Source: Parietaria judaica (Eukaryota > Streptophyta > Magnoliopsida > Rosales > Urticaceae). From it: a stretch of DNA of 64,000 nucleotides. Within the stretch, counting starts at the first letter, position 1; each line of letters begins with the position of its first letter. The position numbers were made by a program, and so were the translations under genes. Shown here piece after piece: positions 11,490 through 22,841 of this stretch. The notes under the pieces are model-generated. The model worked only from the letters and a program-made list of their open reading frames with translations, ran no database searches and was not told the DNA's origin. The stretch spans positions 13,787,180-13,851,179 of the forward strand of contig OX940872.1 of NCBI GenBank assembly GCA_954871525.1, in the 5' to 3' direction.

Positions 11490-11870
11490 TATAACAGGAA
11501 ATTTGATAAACTCGTTAGTGTTTGCTTATGCTCCGATTCGGTTGATGATGAAAGGCAACCGAGTGTAACCGAGTTTAGATCCACAATTTAAGAAGCGATG
11601 TGGCAATACGGATTATGGACGAGTGTAACCGACTCATTCTCGGTTCTTAATTAGCATATGCGAGAGACTGGGCTCCATATTAGATGATGAATACGGAGAG
11701 TTGATTTGAGAAAGTCGCATTGATAGGAAGGTAACAATGTCGAAATCTCTTCGTGATACAAATTGTTCCAAAAATTTGACATTGTTTATCAATTTAAATT
11801 ACCATATGTTATGGAGAACCTATATGAAACGACTCACTGTTCTTAATCCGTCACACATCAATAATAAAAC
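11490..11870 (+). pseudogene. second NBS-LRR relic (fragment)
   Basis: The text VSVCLCSDSVDDERQPSV (about 11513-11566) closely parallels ISVSQLSDSLDDEGQPSV in the first relic (about 6107-6160). It is followed, after frame changes, by LRKVALIG and then CSKNLTLFINLNYHM...LTVLNPSHI (about 11765-11860), which has the layout of the first leucine-rich repeats of RPS5-like receptors. Stops and frameshifts are frequent and the NB-ARC core is absent. It is a separate, more decayed member of the same local resistance-gene family, on the same strand. Confidence 0.6.
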
Positions 11871-14069
11871 GGCTATTCAATGGTTTTCTATTATTTAGTG
11901 AGACTTTAAATTTGAAAGGAAAACAAGAAAAAAATATGTTACAATTTGTTGTAAGTTCTCAACGTTAATTGAATGTTTATTTAAAACTTTGAAAATTAAT
12001 TCATCTCCAATACTTATTACACTCATATCATATATTTTTTTATCAAATAAAATATGTTATCGTTGACTTTTTGAGTGTGAAGTATGTACTTCTTTAGTGG
12101 ACTTCCGTTAAATGGCTTGTAATTTTAGAAGTGGGGCATAGTCAGGTTACATATATGAACACTGTTAATACTTGTTCCACAATTCTAATAAGCCCCTTAA
12201 AAAGCCTGGGTCATTTGCTCCATCATTTGCATTTTTTTTATTATTATGAATCATTTAATCTTGCCTTGCACTTACTCTTTAATTATCATTGTAAGAAAAT
12301 GCTATCATTTATATTTCAAAAATTAGTAGTCGACCCAAATGACCCTAATTATCATTGAACTTTAGTGACCTTTTATATATGTAACTCAACAAGTGTTTCA
12401 TTGTATTAGTGAATTATTGTAGTTCATTTATCTCAAAAATAAAAATAAAAATAAAAATAAATTTAATGCAGAAGACAAAAAGTGCAATATTTGGGTACAT
12501 AGAAGAGAAAAACAAGAGGGAATTGGATAGAGAAATTGCAGGCAGAAAATAGAGGGCACATGGGAAGGGGACACTGGTCACATGAAAATAACATGCATTG
12601 CCTCCTCGCTTCTAAGCAATTCCTGCTTGAGTTTCTTCCACAGCCTCTCATCTTATCCTCTTCTCTTCTTCCAATCATTTCATCAAAACATTTCCCTTCT
12701 ATTAATACCTTGCCATTATTTTTATGGGCCATCATGTTTCCCTAAATTATTTTTGTCCAAGTGAATGCAATTGCCACTGCCCCGCATCCCAGGGATCGTG
12801 ATTGGGCGCAATGCTCGGTTACGGTCCGCAATGCGTCGATGATTGGGCCAGCCTGGTCACCGGCCCGGTTTAAATATGTTTATGGTGTTAGTTTTTTCAG
12901 TTCTGCTCATCATGGATTACTTGCTTGAAATTTAGACTGTACTTATCATTAAGTTCTAAGTATATCTTGTACATCAATAAACAACTTCTAAAAATATTTC
13001 CGAAAGCCGGGTTGATCCGTTTTTTTTTTTTTTTGTCAGTCCCATGATACTAGTTTCAACTTGTCCAATTCTCTTCGATTTTCCAAAACCGGGTCGGTTC
13101 GGTAAAATAGTTCAAATTCCGGTGTGCGTTCGATTTTCACCTCTAGGGTTACTGGATAGGAAGGTCATTTCACAGTTAGTGGTAGTGTGATGCACTGTTT
13201 TTGTGTCTCCTTAAAGCCAAAACGGTTTTATATGGGGTTGCTTATTGTTGAGTTCTTTAAATGCAATTCATTGAATGCGTTCGATCCATAAGCTTACACC
13301 ATATGACCATAATTGTTACTTGTCAGACACTGAAACGCTGATAGTTATGCTGCAAATTTGAACGTTGAGACTCATTGCATGACCGCTAAACAGGGAACAC
13401 ATGGACTCAGGTCTTATATTCCTTTATATTTTCTTTCTTAATATTTCGATATATAAATCTTAGTCTTTCATAATTATATCAAAGTTGAGCCCCAGACCAA
13501 GTAAGATAGACTAATTTTACGAGTTTATTGAAAGATAATGTACCCAAGAAATTTCTGTGAAGTTTTAGAAAATAATAATGGACGAGGATATCACATAAAA
13601 TTTAAAGTACATATATTATTAATTATTTATAAATAAAATAAAATCTAAAATTTAAAGTACTTTTATTTTTTCTGAAAGAGAATTAATCATTTCTCTAAAA
13701 TTTTGCTTAAGATTTTGAATTTTGGAATTTTTTTATATTGATGAAGAGTTATAAAATAAATATTACTGGCTTCAATTATCTGCTTTCTCACTCTATGGCT
13801 TCAATTCTATCTAATATTCACTTTTCTCATTTCTTTGTGTATATATACGCTAAATTAATATTATTAAATAAAAGAGAAGACAATATTATTAAAAGATAAT
13901 TGGCGTGGTTCTCTTTTGATATTTGATATTAGTTGTACTTTGCCTTATTACGTCTGTTTTGTTGCATTTTTCCTTTTGAGTAAAAATTTATTTTCCTTGA
14001 TTCCATGGAAATATTACAAAATAATTAAGTAGCTGTCATGATGAAAAAAAAATTATCTATACTAATTCT
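11871..14069. other. intergenic; short repeat remnants only
   Basis: AT-rich DNA without a supported gene. Positions 12780-12870 and 13000-13147 are locally GC-rich and resemble degraded non-autonomous hAT-type repeats (gtcggttcggtaaaatag ... ttttcacctcta), but I could not pair their ends. Positions 12431-12460 are an AAATA-type simple repeat. Confidence 0.4.
14062..14069. repeat. target-site duplication of the hAT element, left copy
   Basis: CTAATTCT here and again at 17962-17969, directly abutting the terminal inverted repeats. Confidence 0.9.
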
Positions 14070-14374
14070 TAGAGCTGCACACTTTCGTCGCCAACCAGGA
14101 TCGCGACTCGTCGCGACACGATAGAGGAAGTCGCGACGTTCGTGACGTGCAGCCCCTTAGTCGCGACGAGTCGCGACGTGCAACACAAAGTCGCGATGGG
14201 CGAGGCTCGATCCGCGCACTTGATCCGACGGCCACGATCTCGCCACGTCAGCGATCCGAGGGGTGTGAAAAATATGTGTTTGTTTTGTCGTAAATCCCTA
14301 AATTTTTACCCGAATTTCAATAAAATTTCACCCACCACAATAATTATTCACCCACCCAACTATCTCCTCCAACC

Positions 14375-14383
14375 CTATAAATA
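14375..14383 (+). promoter_or_regulatory. TATA box of the hAT transposase gene
   Basis: CTATAAATA stands in a C-rich context about 130 bp upstream of the first ATG at 14509, a suitable position for a core promoter. Between them, 14436-14487 is an 18-bp tandem repeat (attctcaaagttctctca, about three copies) in the presumed 5' leader. Confidence 0.55.
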
Positions 14384-14508
14384 CCACCCCTTCCTCCCTC
14401 ATTTCCTCACCAACAATCTTCCATCTCTCTCTCAAATTCTCAAAGTTCTCTCAATTCTCAAAGTTCTCTCAATTCTCAAAGTTCCCTAAAGTTCTAAAGT
14501 TCTCTATT

Positions 14509-17490
14509 ATGTCTCGAAGAAGCGGTAATTCCGGGGGTCGAAGGACGTGTAGGAGATTGGAACCCCAATTTCAACCCATGGCTCCCGGCCAACCTACGCC
14601 AGACGGCTACATTCCTGTTATGCTACCGGCAGAAATTTTTCCTTCCCCACCAAATCCCGATTACCCCAATGATACGGTACGGTCTCTACGACCTAGTCTA
14701 GTCCGGGCGATGGACGCGCACGTCGCCAATCCGGAGCGTGTGCCCCAAGTTTTGGTCGATGCGGTACATAAATTAAGGGCGGGAAACAACGATCCGTTTT
14801 TCGCCCTCATGCTTCAACGCGCCAACGATGCCAACTTTCAAGAAACTCAACACGCCGATGATGCCGATCTTCCGACGCCGCCCTCTATCCATGGCTCCGT
14901 TGTCGGCTCGTATCACGACGGTTCCCCCGAACCTTCCCATCAAGAAGCCGCTGAAGCCTCCGTCGGCCGTCCTCGACGCTCTCGGTCCGGGTAATAATTA
15001 ATAAAACTTAGTCATTTTTTTTTGTTTATTAATAAGTAATAAAAATATTATTAGTTTAATCATTTTAGTTTAATTAATTAATTTGCCACGTCTCTTGAAA
15101 GTCTTAGTATGCTCTGTGGTTGCGGTTCCGACTGATCTTCCACATCAGAAACGACGTTCTTGAGATTTAATAATCAATTAAACATTAAATGGTTACTTAA
15201 ATAAGCTAATAAAATTAAAAAGGTAATTTGTATGTGTGGTGATAATTATAAAGTTCTTAATGGATTTCGGTGTCTTAGAAAGATTGATTTTTAAATAAGG
15301 TTTGCTTTGCAATCTCCTACAAGCTAGCCTGGGAACCTCGGGGAGTTCTGTCTAGAAAAGCTTGGGCCTAAAGCGAGATCATAGCATCCTTTCCAATCGA
15401 TCTGGCCGTGGAACCTCGGGGAGTTCCGTCCAAAAGAGTTTGATAATTATTTCCACACATAAGAAATACCAATTTAATTTTGTTAACTTTTTTATTTAAC
15501 CTTAAGACATTTAATTAAATCAATATGATGAATAATAAATTTGTGATTTTCTTTTTGTTTAAATAGATCAAATCCTCATGGCTTGGCGTGGGGACGACCA
15601 AACACGGCCGCGGTGTGGAACTTCTTTCATGAAGATCGGCACAATAACGAGCACGGCGTGCGCGTTAAACTGGCCACGTGCAAAAAGTGCGGGCACGTCC
15701 TAGACGGGATGGGTGAACGGGGAACCGGCTACTTGAACCGCCACGCAAAAGAGTGCTTCCCAACCGGCGTGCTCGACGAGGTAAACACAGCACAGGTAAG
15801 TAGACTCGCGACCCCAAATTTACGAAAACGGACACTCGAATGGTTATTGTCTACGGGCGCACCGTTGAGTTTGGTGGAAAATCCTGCGCATACACAATAC
15901 ATGCAAAGGATTAATCCGTCTTACCTGCAGTTTTCCCGTACGACGTATACTAGGGACATGGAAAAAGCTTATTCTATGCAAAAAAAAAAACTATTTGGTC
16001 GATTTTTTTAAAATTTCTAGCATAAACTTGCTTTTACGACCGACTTCTGCAGCGGTCCGATGCTAAACGATTATATGAGTCTGACCGCTCATTATGTAGA
16101 CGAAGATTGGGAGCCGTGTCAAAAACTTTTAAACCTATAACCGTTCGAGTGTCGCCATACCGGCCAAAACATTTCCGAAAAAATAATAGAACTATTAAAT
16201 GATTAAGGTTTACAAAATATTGTTATTTCTATTATATTAGATAATGCCTCAAACAATAATGCCGCTATTACTATTTTGGAGGCTACTTTGCCCGTTAATC
16301 AATTTCGTAATATTTTACATCAATGGTGCGCTTGTCACATTATAAACTTAATTGCACGAACGGGCGAGCGAGTAATTGCCGACCAAGTAGAAAAAATACG
16401 CGGCATTGTTGATTGGATCCGGCATTCTCAAATCACTAATAGGTGGAGGCGATTTTGTAAAGAACACAATCATAAAGCTAACAGGTTCGGATTAGATAAT
16501 AATACACGGTGGAACTCTACTTATCTAATGGTTTCAGTCGTGTGTAAGCAGAGGCTACCGTTGGACCACTTCCTCCACAAGGAACTCGAGCCGTCAGCGC
16601 GAATCTCGGAGTCGGAATGGGCAACCGCAGAAAAATTCACCAAATTCCTTAAACCCTTTTATGCTGTTACTTTAAATTTTTCTAACCAAAAATGCCCTTC
16701 TTTGAATCATGGTATTTCGGGTCTATTTGAAATTACTAACACTTTAATAGAATACGAAAACGACCCAATTATTGCTCCCTTGACTCAAGGAATGGTTGAA
16801 AAATTCAAAAGTTATTGGGATCCACCCCCTTTTTCGTATTGCTTCGGTTCTATATTAGACCATCGTATTATGTTTACGTTCGGTCCGTTAATGTTAGCAA
16901 TCGGGCAAAACATAGGGGTAAACTACTCTGATTACATTAAGGTTGTTAATGAAGCTTTTTATGAATTGTACAGGGAATACGACCGGCGGTTCCCACAGTT
17001 CAACGTCGAGGCGGAGCAGAGGACAGTGATGGAAAGCCCAACCAAGTCCGCTTTAGAGTTTAGCCGGAGACTCAAGCAAAGATTGGATCGCGGGGAAGCA
17101 TCGGGATCCGGTACGCCACCGGCACGGACGAACGACACGGACGGCGCACCAGACGAAGTGAAGCGGTACTACGGCCTTCGGATCGACGACCAATCAACTG
17201 AGTTCGATGTCATCAAGTGGTGGAAGAATGAACGAGAAAGATTCCCAATATTGGCAAGAATGGCGAGGGATATACTGTCCATCCCCATTTCAAGCGTTGC
17301 TTCGGAGAGCGCATTCAGTACAGCTCAGAACATCATCGACGATCGGAGGTCCTCAATAACCAACACACACCTCGATCAAGCCGTGGTGTTGAACGATTGG
17401 ATGTTCCGCAACCCCGTAATCAGCCAACGTTCCGAACCAACCGAGCTTGAGCTTATGACTGAAAGGTTTAACGACTGGTTCCCCGAGTGA
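14509..17490 (+). pseudogene. hAT transposase, two exons, four in-frame stops
   Basis: Exon 1 (14509-14990) and exon 2 (15567-17490) join across a 576-bp GT-AG intron in one continuous 802-codon frame. Visible parts are a Pro-rich N-terminus, a BED-type zinc finger (WNFF..., TCKKC, then RHAKEC) at about 15610-15757, the first DDE-type aspartate region (LAFTTDFCSGP, about 16027-16059), the second (ILDNASNN, about 16238-16261), CACHIINL, and a complete hAT dimerisation domain (WWKNERERFPILARMARDIL, SSVASESAFST) at about 17215-17320. Stops at 16009, 16018, 16138 and 16204 all lie in the same frame with no frameshift, so inactivation is by substitutions in one short stretch. The usual Trp after the first aspartate (TTDxWTS) is Cys here. 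Confidence 0.9.
14991..15566 (+). other. intron of the hAT transposase with an internal duplicated motif
   Basis: GT at 14991 and AG at 15565-15566 restore the frame exactly (phase 2). Inside it the motif GGAACCTCGGGGAGTT occurs twice (about 15331 and 15411), each followed by a similar C/T-A-A run. The copies are too short to be a known element. Confidence 0.7.
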
Positions 17491-17969
17491 TGCAAAGCTA
17501 GCGCCAATAATGATGTGCTCTTTCCTCTCTTGGTTTTTAGTCCCTAAGGAGGGTTTTACAAGAGAGGTTTTAGTGAGGCATCTTGTAATGTTTACACTGA
17601 ATATTACAACTTTCTTCCACCTTATTGTAATATTTACAATGAATAATACAACTCTTTTTTTTAATATCTCGTTTTGTTATATTTATTTATTTGTTATTCA
17701 ATTTTTAAAAATAGTTATATGTTACAAATTTACATTTTTAACACTAAAATACGGCTAAAAACTAACAAAATTAAACATCGCAACCAAATATACAACTTTT
17801 GCCGCAACCATAAAAAACTACCAAGTCTCTCTCTTCCCCTCAATTCGAGACCAATTCGCGACGCGCCGCGACCACACACGCCACGACGCATCGCGACGTG
17901 TTTTCTCGCGATTTTGGCGACTTAGTCGCGACGCGTCGCGGGGACGTGATGTGCAGCTCTACTAATTCT

Positions 17970-20321
17970 TAATCGACTATTGCAAAGACTATATATTTCC
18001 TTATTTACTGATATCAATTTTGTAAAAGGAAATCTTATGCAATATTAAAAAAAGGAATAAATTTTTTAGAGATTTTTCCATAGTATGTAAAAATATATTT
18101 ATGCCCATTAATCTTATATTTTGAACCAAATTAACCTTGATATTGATTTTATATTAAATTTCTCAATATTAATTCTTATATTTATGATTGACCAATTTCC
18201 CATAATTTTATTATATTTTATTTAATTACATTTTCTAAATATTTTCTCTCAATTAATCCTCTCGTTCTCCCTCACACACAATCTCCCTCTCATCAGATTA
18301 ACACCTCATTCCCTCGTCTCTCGTCATCGTCCCCGCCTTCATCGATAACCTCACTGCCACTGATTGCCGCGCCGACATCCTCATCCAGCCCACCTCCTTC
18401 GTCGGCAGCTTCGCCTGCGTGATTGAAGCCGGAGATCGCACCATCCTCGATGCCGGGGTGCTTGCCAATTTTTGGTAGGCTCTTGTCTCACCGAGATGCA
18501 AAGGTGATTGTTACCAATTCCATTTCTTGACTGTGATTCATTCCGATTCCGTTTCGTGGTGGCCGTGACATTGCTTCACATTGTGAAGAGAACGGCCTCC
18601 AAGTACTTCGAGGTCGATGCCAATTTCGTCAATGTATTTACAGTGTTTTTATTAGAGTTTTTTTAACATCGTTTATACAATTTTCAAACTATAATTACAT
18701 TTACCAATATTTTTACCATTACGTTTTCATATTTGTAGTTACAGATTTGTATTTATAGTTACAAAAGCGTATTTGTAATTAAAAAAAATAACTTCGTAAA
18801 TATAAGCTTCAAATGTAGTTACATCTTCGTAAATATTTCACAATTACAGCTTGGTAAAAACTGTTACATTTTCTCAATTATAGTTTCATAAATATTATAT
18901 ATTTAAAGTTACAGTTTCATAAATATTGCTGCATTACAGTTTCATAAATACTATACAATTACAATTACGTAAATATGAAAATTTGAAGCAATTTGATTTT
19001 CCTAAGGCCTTTAATTTTGTAATACGAGGCATGAAATTTAAGTCTTGAATTTTGAATTTGGTTATTAATATGAAATTTAATAAAAATTAAAATCTGAAGC
19101 ATTAATTGGTTGTTATTATAACGAATGTTTATATGCTTAAAAATAGGAAAATAAGGTTGGATTAAAAAAAAAATATGAAACAAATTAGGTGTTAAGTTGG
19201 ATTAGTAATTCCTACAAAATAAAATTAGTTATTTATTATTCGATTAAAAAAACTGCAAATAAAAAGATTGATAAATTTTAAAGAAAATTATTTAAGAGAG
19301 ATATAATTGTCTACAAATGAATTAATTGGTGATTTTAATTATTATTTATAAATTTAGGCATTTTTAAAATTTGATTAAAATAGACATACACCTCATTAAC
19401 GCTTTTATGAAATAGCTATCTACAACAAATCAAAACTTGAGGGAAAGACGCAATATAACGAATTTAAGGGGACAGATGCAATAAGAACTTATTTTCTTTC
19501 TTCACCAATTTTCATTTAACCTTATCTCATCTCATTTTATTCTTATAGAAGAAAAACTCTTCTCAAAATGTCTCCAATCATGAGGTATTTCATATTTGTA
19601 ATAAATTCTAAGTTTAAGAAGAAAATCTCCAAGATTCCCAGTGAAAATATGAATATACCTCGGCTAATCATCTTCCATATGTACTGAATTGAACATTATT
19701 ACTTAATTGATCATTAGTACTTATAAATAATTAATTAAAAATATTTTTTTACGCATTTGGAGTACCATCTGAAAGTGTTGACTTTTGACAAGGTCAATGA
19801 CTTGCATTATTTTGTAGCAGTAGTGACAACATGCGTAGTTTTTTGTCCGTTGACAACTTATACTAAAGAATTGGAAAATAAAATAAGTAAAAGAGTTTTC
19901 ATACTGTTATTTAGAATTTCTATAACATAATCATGAATTTAGAGCCAGCAATAATTCAAAATAAACATATTTTGGTAAGTTGATACATAAAATAAAAAAT
20001 AAAAACTTAACTAAAAAGACAAATATTAGGCCATTTTTGAGAGCCAAATAAAAATTTTGATTCAACATTTAAGAGAGAGAAAAAATATTATGATATCTTA
20101 ACTCATTGCTCAATATATGCTATTATTGAGATTAGTCGATTAATGATAGGTTGAACATTTAAGTGAATAATGTTTAGTGATGATATAAACTTTTTTCCAC
20201 TCTCAAAATTGTCAAAATACTCGACGTAAATTATTTTACTTCTTTATGAAATTCCATCTATTTTTCTATCGAATTAAAAAAAAAAGTATATGTGCCTGGA
20301 AACATGTTACCTCTTAAATAT
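17970..20321. other. intergenic with a gene-like patch and a degenerate repeat
   Basis: Mostly AT-rich. Positions 18240-18650 are much GC-richer and contain plus-strand text such as LTATDCRADILIQPTSFVGS and later VKRTASKYFEVDANFVNV. This looks like exon remnants, but I do not recognise the family. Positions 18680-18980 are a degenerate tandem array around the unit AATTACAGTTTCATAAATAT. The rest shows nothing I can support. Confidence 0.35.
18680..18980. repeat. degenerate tandem repeat, unit about 20-30 bp
   Basis: About ten imperfect copies of a unit like AGTTACAGTTTCATAAATAT follow one another with variable spacers. No coding potential. Confidence 0.5.
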
Positions 20322-20911
20322 ATGTTGATGTCGGATTTCGTCAAATCCATCCTAAACATAACGTGTGCCATAATGGCCCCAAAACGACGTCGAATAGACG
20401 CAAGAAATATGTTGATCGTAGTCAACATAAAAGCCCAGTTTGTGAGGAAAGGCTTAACCCATGAAGAAAGGCTCAATTCGCAGAAAAAACCCAAAGTGAA
20501 AAGGCTCAATCAACCCTAACCCTATAAATAATAAAAGAAACCTCATTAAGAGGAGATCCAAGAAAATCAGCCGAGAGACATTCAGCCAAGAAGAGAAGAC
20601 AGAAAGAGAGGAGAAAGAAGAGAAGAGAAAAAAAAAAAAAAAAAACCAATGAAACAGAGAAGAGAAAGAATGAAGAGATCAAGCAAAACCCATTGAACTA
20701 CGTGATGACCTGATCCCGGTTCGCCGGGTACGTAGGCAGCCTCGTCGGGAGCGGCGTGGTGCGGCATCAAATCATGTCTTTATCATTATTCTTCGATTGT
20801 CCAAGCTAATAAACGGGGAAAACCGAGTATTTTCGGGATAAATAAATCAGGGAATAATCGTGTATATATTTTATTGCACTATTTACGGTTTTCCTTGTGA
20901 CTGTAAGGCGT

Positions 20912-20915
<4 letters not shown>
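20322..20915 (+). mobile_element. solo LTR related to the Tat-lineage gypsy element
   Basis: It starts TGTTGATGTCGGATTTCGTC and ends TGTGACTGTAAGGCGTCGCA. Both ends closely parallel the LTR of the complete element at 47467 (TGTTGAGGTCAGATTTTGTC ... TGTGACTGCAAGGCGG), and both share the segment TTCGATTGTCC...AAACGG near the 3' side. TATA-like CCTATAAATA lies near 20520. No internal region or second LTR is present, so it is a solo LTR. The right end runs straight into a (TA)n tract, which hides any target duplication. Confidence 0.7.
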
Positions 20916-20971
<56 letters not shown>

Positions 20972-20982
20972 CTAAACCCTAA

Positions 20983-21031
<49 letters not shown>
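20916..21031. repeat. (TA)n microsatellite enclosing telomere-type repeats
   Basis: About 54 bp of TA repeats, then CCCTAAACCCTAAACCCTA (20970-20988), the plant telomere motif in 2.7 copies, then about 43 bp more TA repeats. Any open frame here is just Tyr-Ile repeats. Confidence 0.9.
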
Positions 21032-21033
<2 letters not shown>

Positions 21034-21882
21034 TTTCTGGTTTCTACTTTGTGCGACTTTAATGAATAATGATAAGTGAATAAAATTTTGAAAAGGAGTA
21101 AAACAAACGACATTGAAAACTTTGGCCATAAAACTAAAAAGATAAGATTATGACCAAAAAAAAATCAAAACATTAAATACGGAATAATCTATAAAGTGAA
21201 GAAGACCATTTTTTTCTTCTTCTTTCCTAAATCGAAATTAATTACAATTGTTATTGCATTTTACAAATTAGATGACAAACATTAGGATTGTGGCCTAAAA
21301 AATTTGATTAATACCCAATCATCTAAGTCAACCTAACAAAATGAACACACTTTAACCAATAAATTTCTTTCTATACAGCGAAATTAGCCTAATCAAATTG
21401 GTTCATACCTGAATATTTAAGCCATCGCAACAGAACCTACATGCTTCTATCAATACATTTATTACAAAACAGAGAGACATTAGGAGTTTAACCTAATTAA
21501 AACTAATGATACCTAACAATATTCAAAAAAAAAAAACTTGCAATGTTAACTGCTCAATCACGATGGAAACACCTAGAGAATACACTAATGTCTTTATTGA
21601 AATAATAAATTAGAAAACAAATAAATAATAGGGATAAATTTTAGTACATACTCAATATTAATCGTATAAATGCAAATTCAAGACCTATATTATATTAAAC
21701 GTGATTCATAATTGCACACATCCGCCTTATAAGCTACCGCATTAAGAATCGGCAACCCATGATTATAATCTAAGGCTGATTCTGGAACATCTTGTGAATT
21801 AGAGTGGCCAAATTTGTAAATACATATATAATATTTTTATATTTCTCTATATGTGCGTCGTGTAGAATGTATATTCTCTATT
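21032..21882. other. intergenic, no feature seen
   Basis: AT-rich DNA between the microsatellite and the next solo LTR. No gene, RNA or repeat unit recognised. Confidence 0.5.
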
Positions 21883-22149
21883 TATTGAAATACGATTTCG
21901 TCAACGACAATTTACACTGTTACGACAAAATTTATATTTGTCGTTTAGCGATTTGGACCTGATCCGCCAAAGGCCCAACACCCACACGAGCCCAGTTGAC
22001 AAAGTCAAAGGAATCACATTTAGTCAAGAAACGAAGATCCTCACCGATGGGGAAGCATGCTGCGATGATTCTCATCGATGAAGTCTCAGCGACAAAAATC
22101 ATCGCCAACCAACAACAAGAGCAACGACCAAGCCGCACTACAAGAAAAC

Positions 22150-22620
22150 AGGGTATCCGAGACTAATTATTTAGTCTCTAATAGCTGCAAAATAGTCTCG
22201 GATGAGTATCCGTGACTGATTTTTAGTCTCCAAGGCTAGTCTTAGATACCTACTCCCGAATGCTACTATCAGAGACTAAAAATCAGTTTCTGATACCCTG
22301 AAGTATACGTGACTATTATGTAGTCTTAGATACATTTTTTTTAGTCCTAAATAAATTTGGGCGAAATCTCAAGTTTAGTCACTGATAATCGTTTTCTATG
22401 ACTGATTATTACTCTCGTGTGACATAATTTTTAGTCTCGTATACAGAGACTGATTGTTAGTCTCGGATAACGCAAGTGATTTTAAAATTTTAAGACGGAA
22501 TTTAGTCACTAATAACGTGATTTACAACTAAAATTTAGTCTCAGATAACATAATTTAGGGACTAATGTTTAATCACGGTTCCATTTTTATCTTTTGTCTT
22601 CGATGTATAGCTTTTGATAC
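22150..22620. repeat. left subterminal repeat array of the CACTA element
   Basis: Repeated short units of the form CCGAGACTAAT, TTTTTAGTCTC and TAGTCTCGGATA occur in both orientations every 20-40 bp. In En/Spm-type elements such arrays are bound by the TnpA protein. Confidence 0.8.
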
Positions 22621-22841
22621 TAATTTTCAGTCATACACGACTAAATAAATGACTAAGAATATAGATTTATTCATTCAATAACTTTCCAACCTACAAATCT
22701 GTAATTAAAGTTAATATAAAATTATGCATATTAGTTTAAAAAAAAGTACGAATAAAAACAATCCAAATATATCCAAATCTATATTGCAAACAAATATAAG
22801 ATAAATGAAATATTAGAGTTGAATCTGACGTTCCTGATATA

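Larger units (their letters stand above)
14070..17961 (+). mobile_element. hAT DNA transposon with intact ends
   Basis: The 3892-bp element begins TAGAGCTGCACA (14070-14081) and ends with its exact inverse TGTGCAGCTCTA (17950-17961). It is flanked by identical 8-bp target duplications, CTAATTCT, at 14062-14069 and 17962-17969; 8 bp is the hAT hallmark. Both subterminal regions carry several copies of TCGCGAC/GTCGCGA (about 14100-14200 and 17855-17945), probably transposase-binding repeats. The single gene inside encodes a BED-finger hAT transposase broken by four stop codons. Perfect ends and target duplication suggest insertion was not very old, or that the copy was mobilised in trans. Confidence 0.95.

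Noticed and set aside
12463..12764. Overlapping short frames on both strands
   Set aside because: No domain, no splice partners, and composition typical of intergenic DNA.
16009..16206. A second intron that would remove the four stops of the hAT transposase
   Set aside because: The stretch encodes conserved transposase text (TTDFCSGP, LTAHYVDEDW), so it is exon; kept only as a point to check with RNA.
20897..21079. Open frame encoding Tyr-Ile repeats
   Set aside because: It is the translation of a TA microsatellite with telomere-type repeats.
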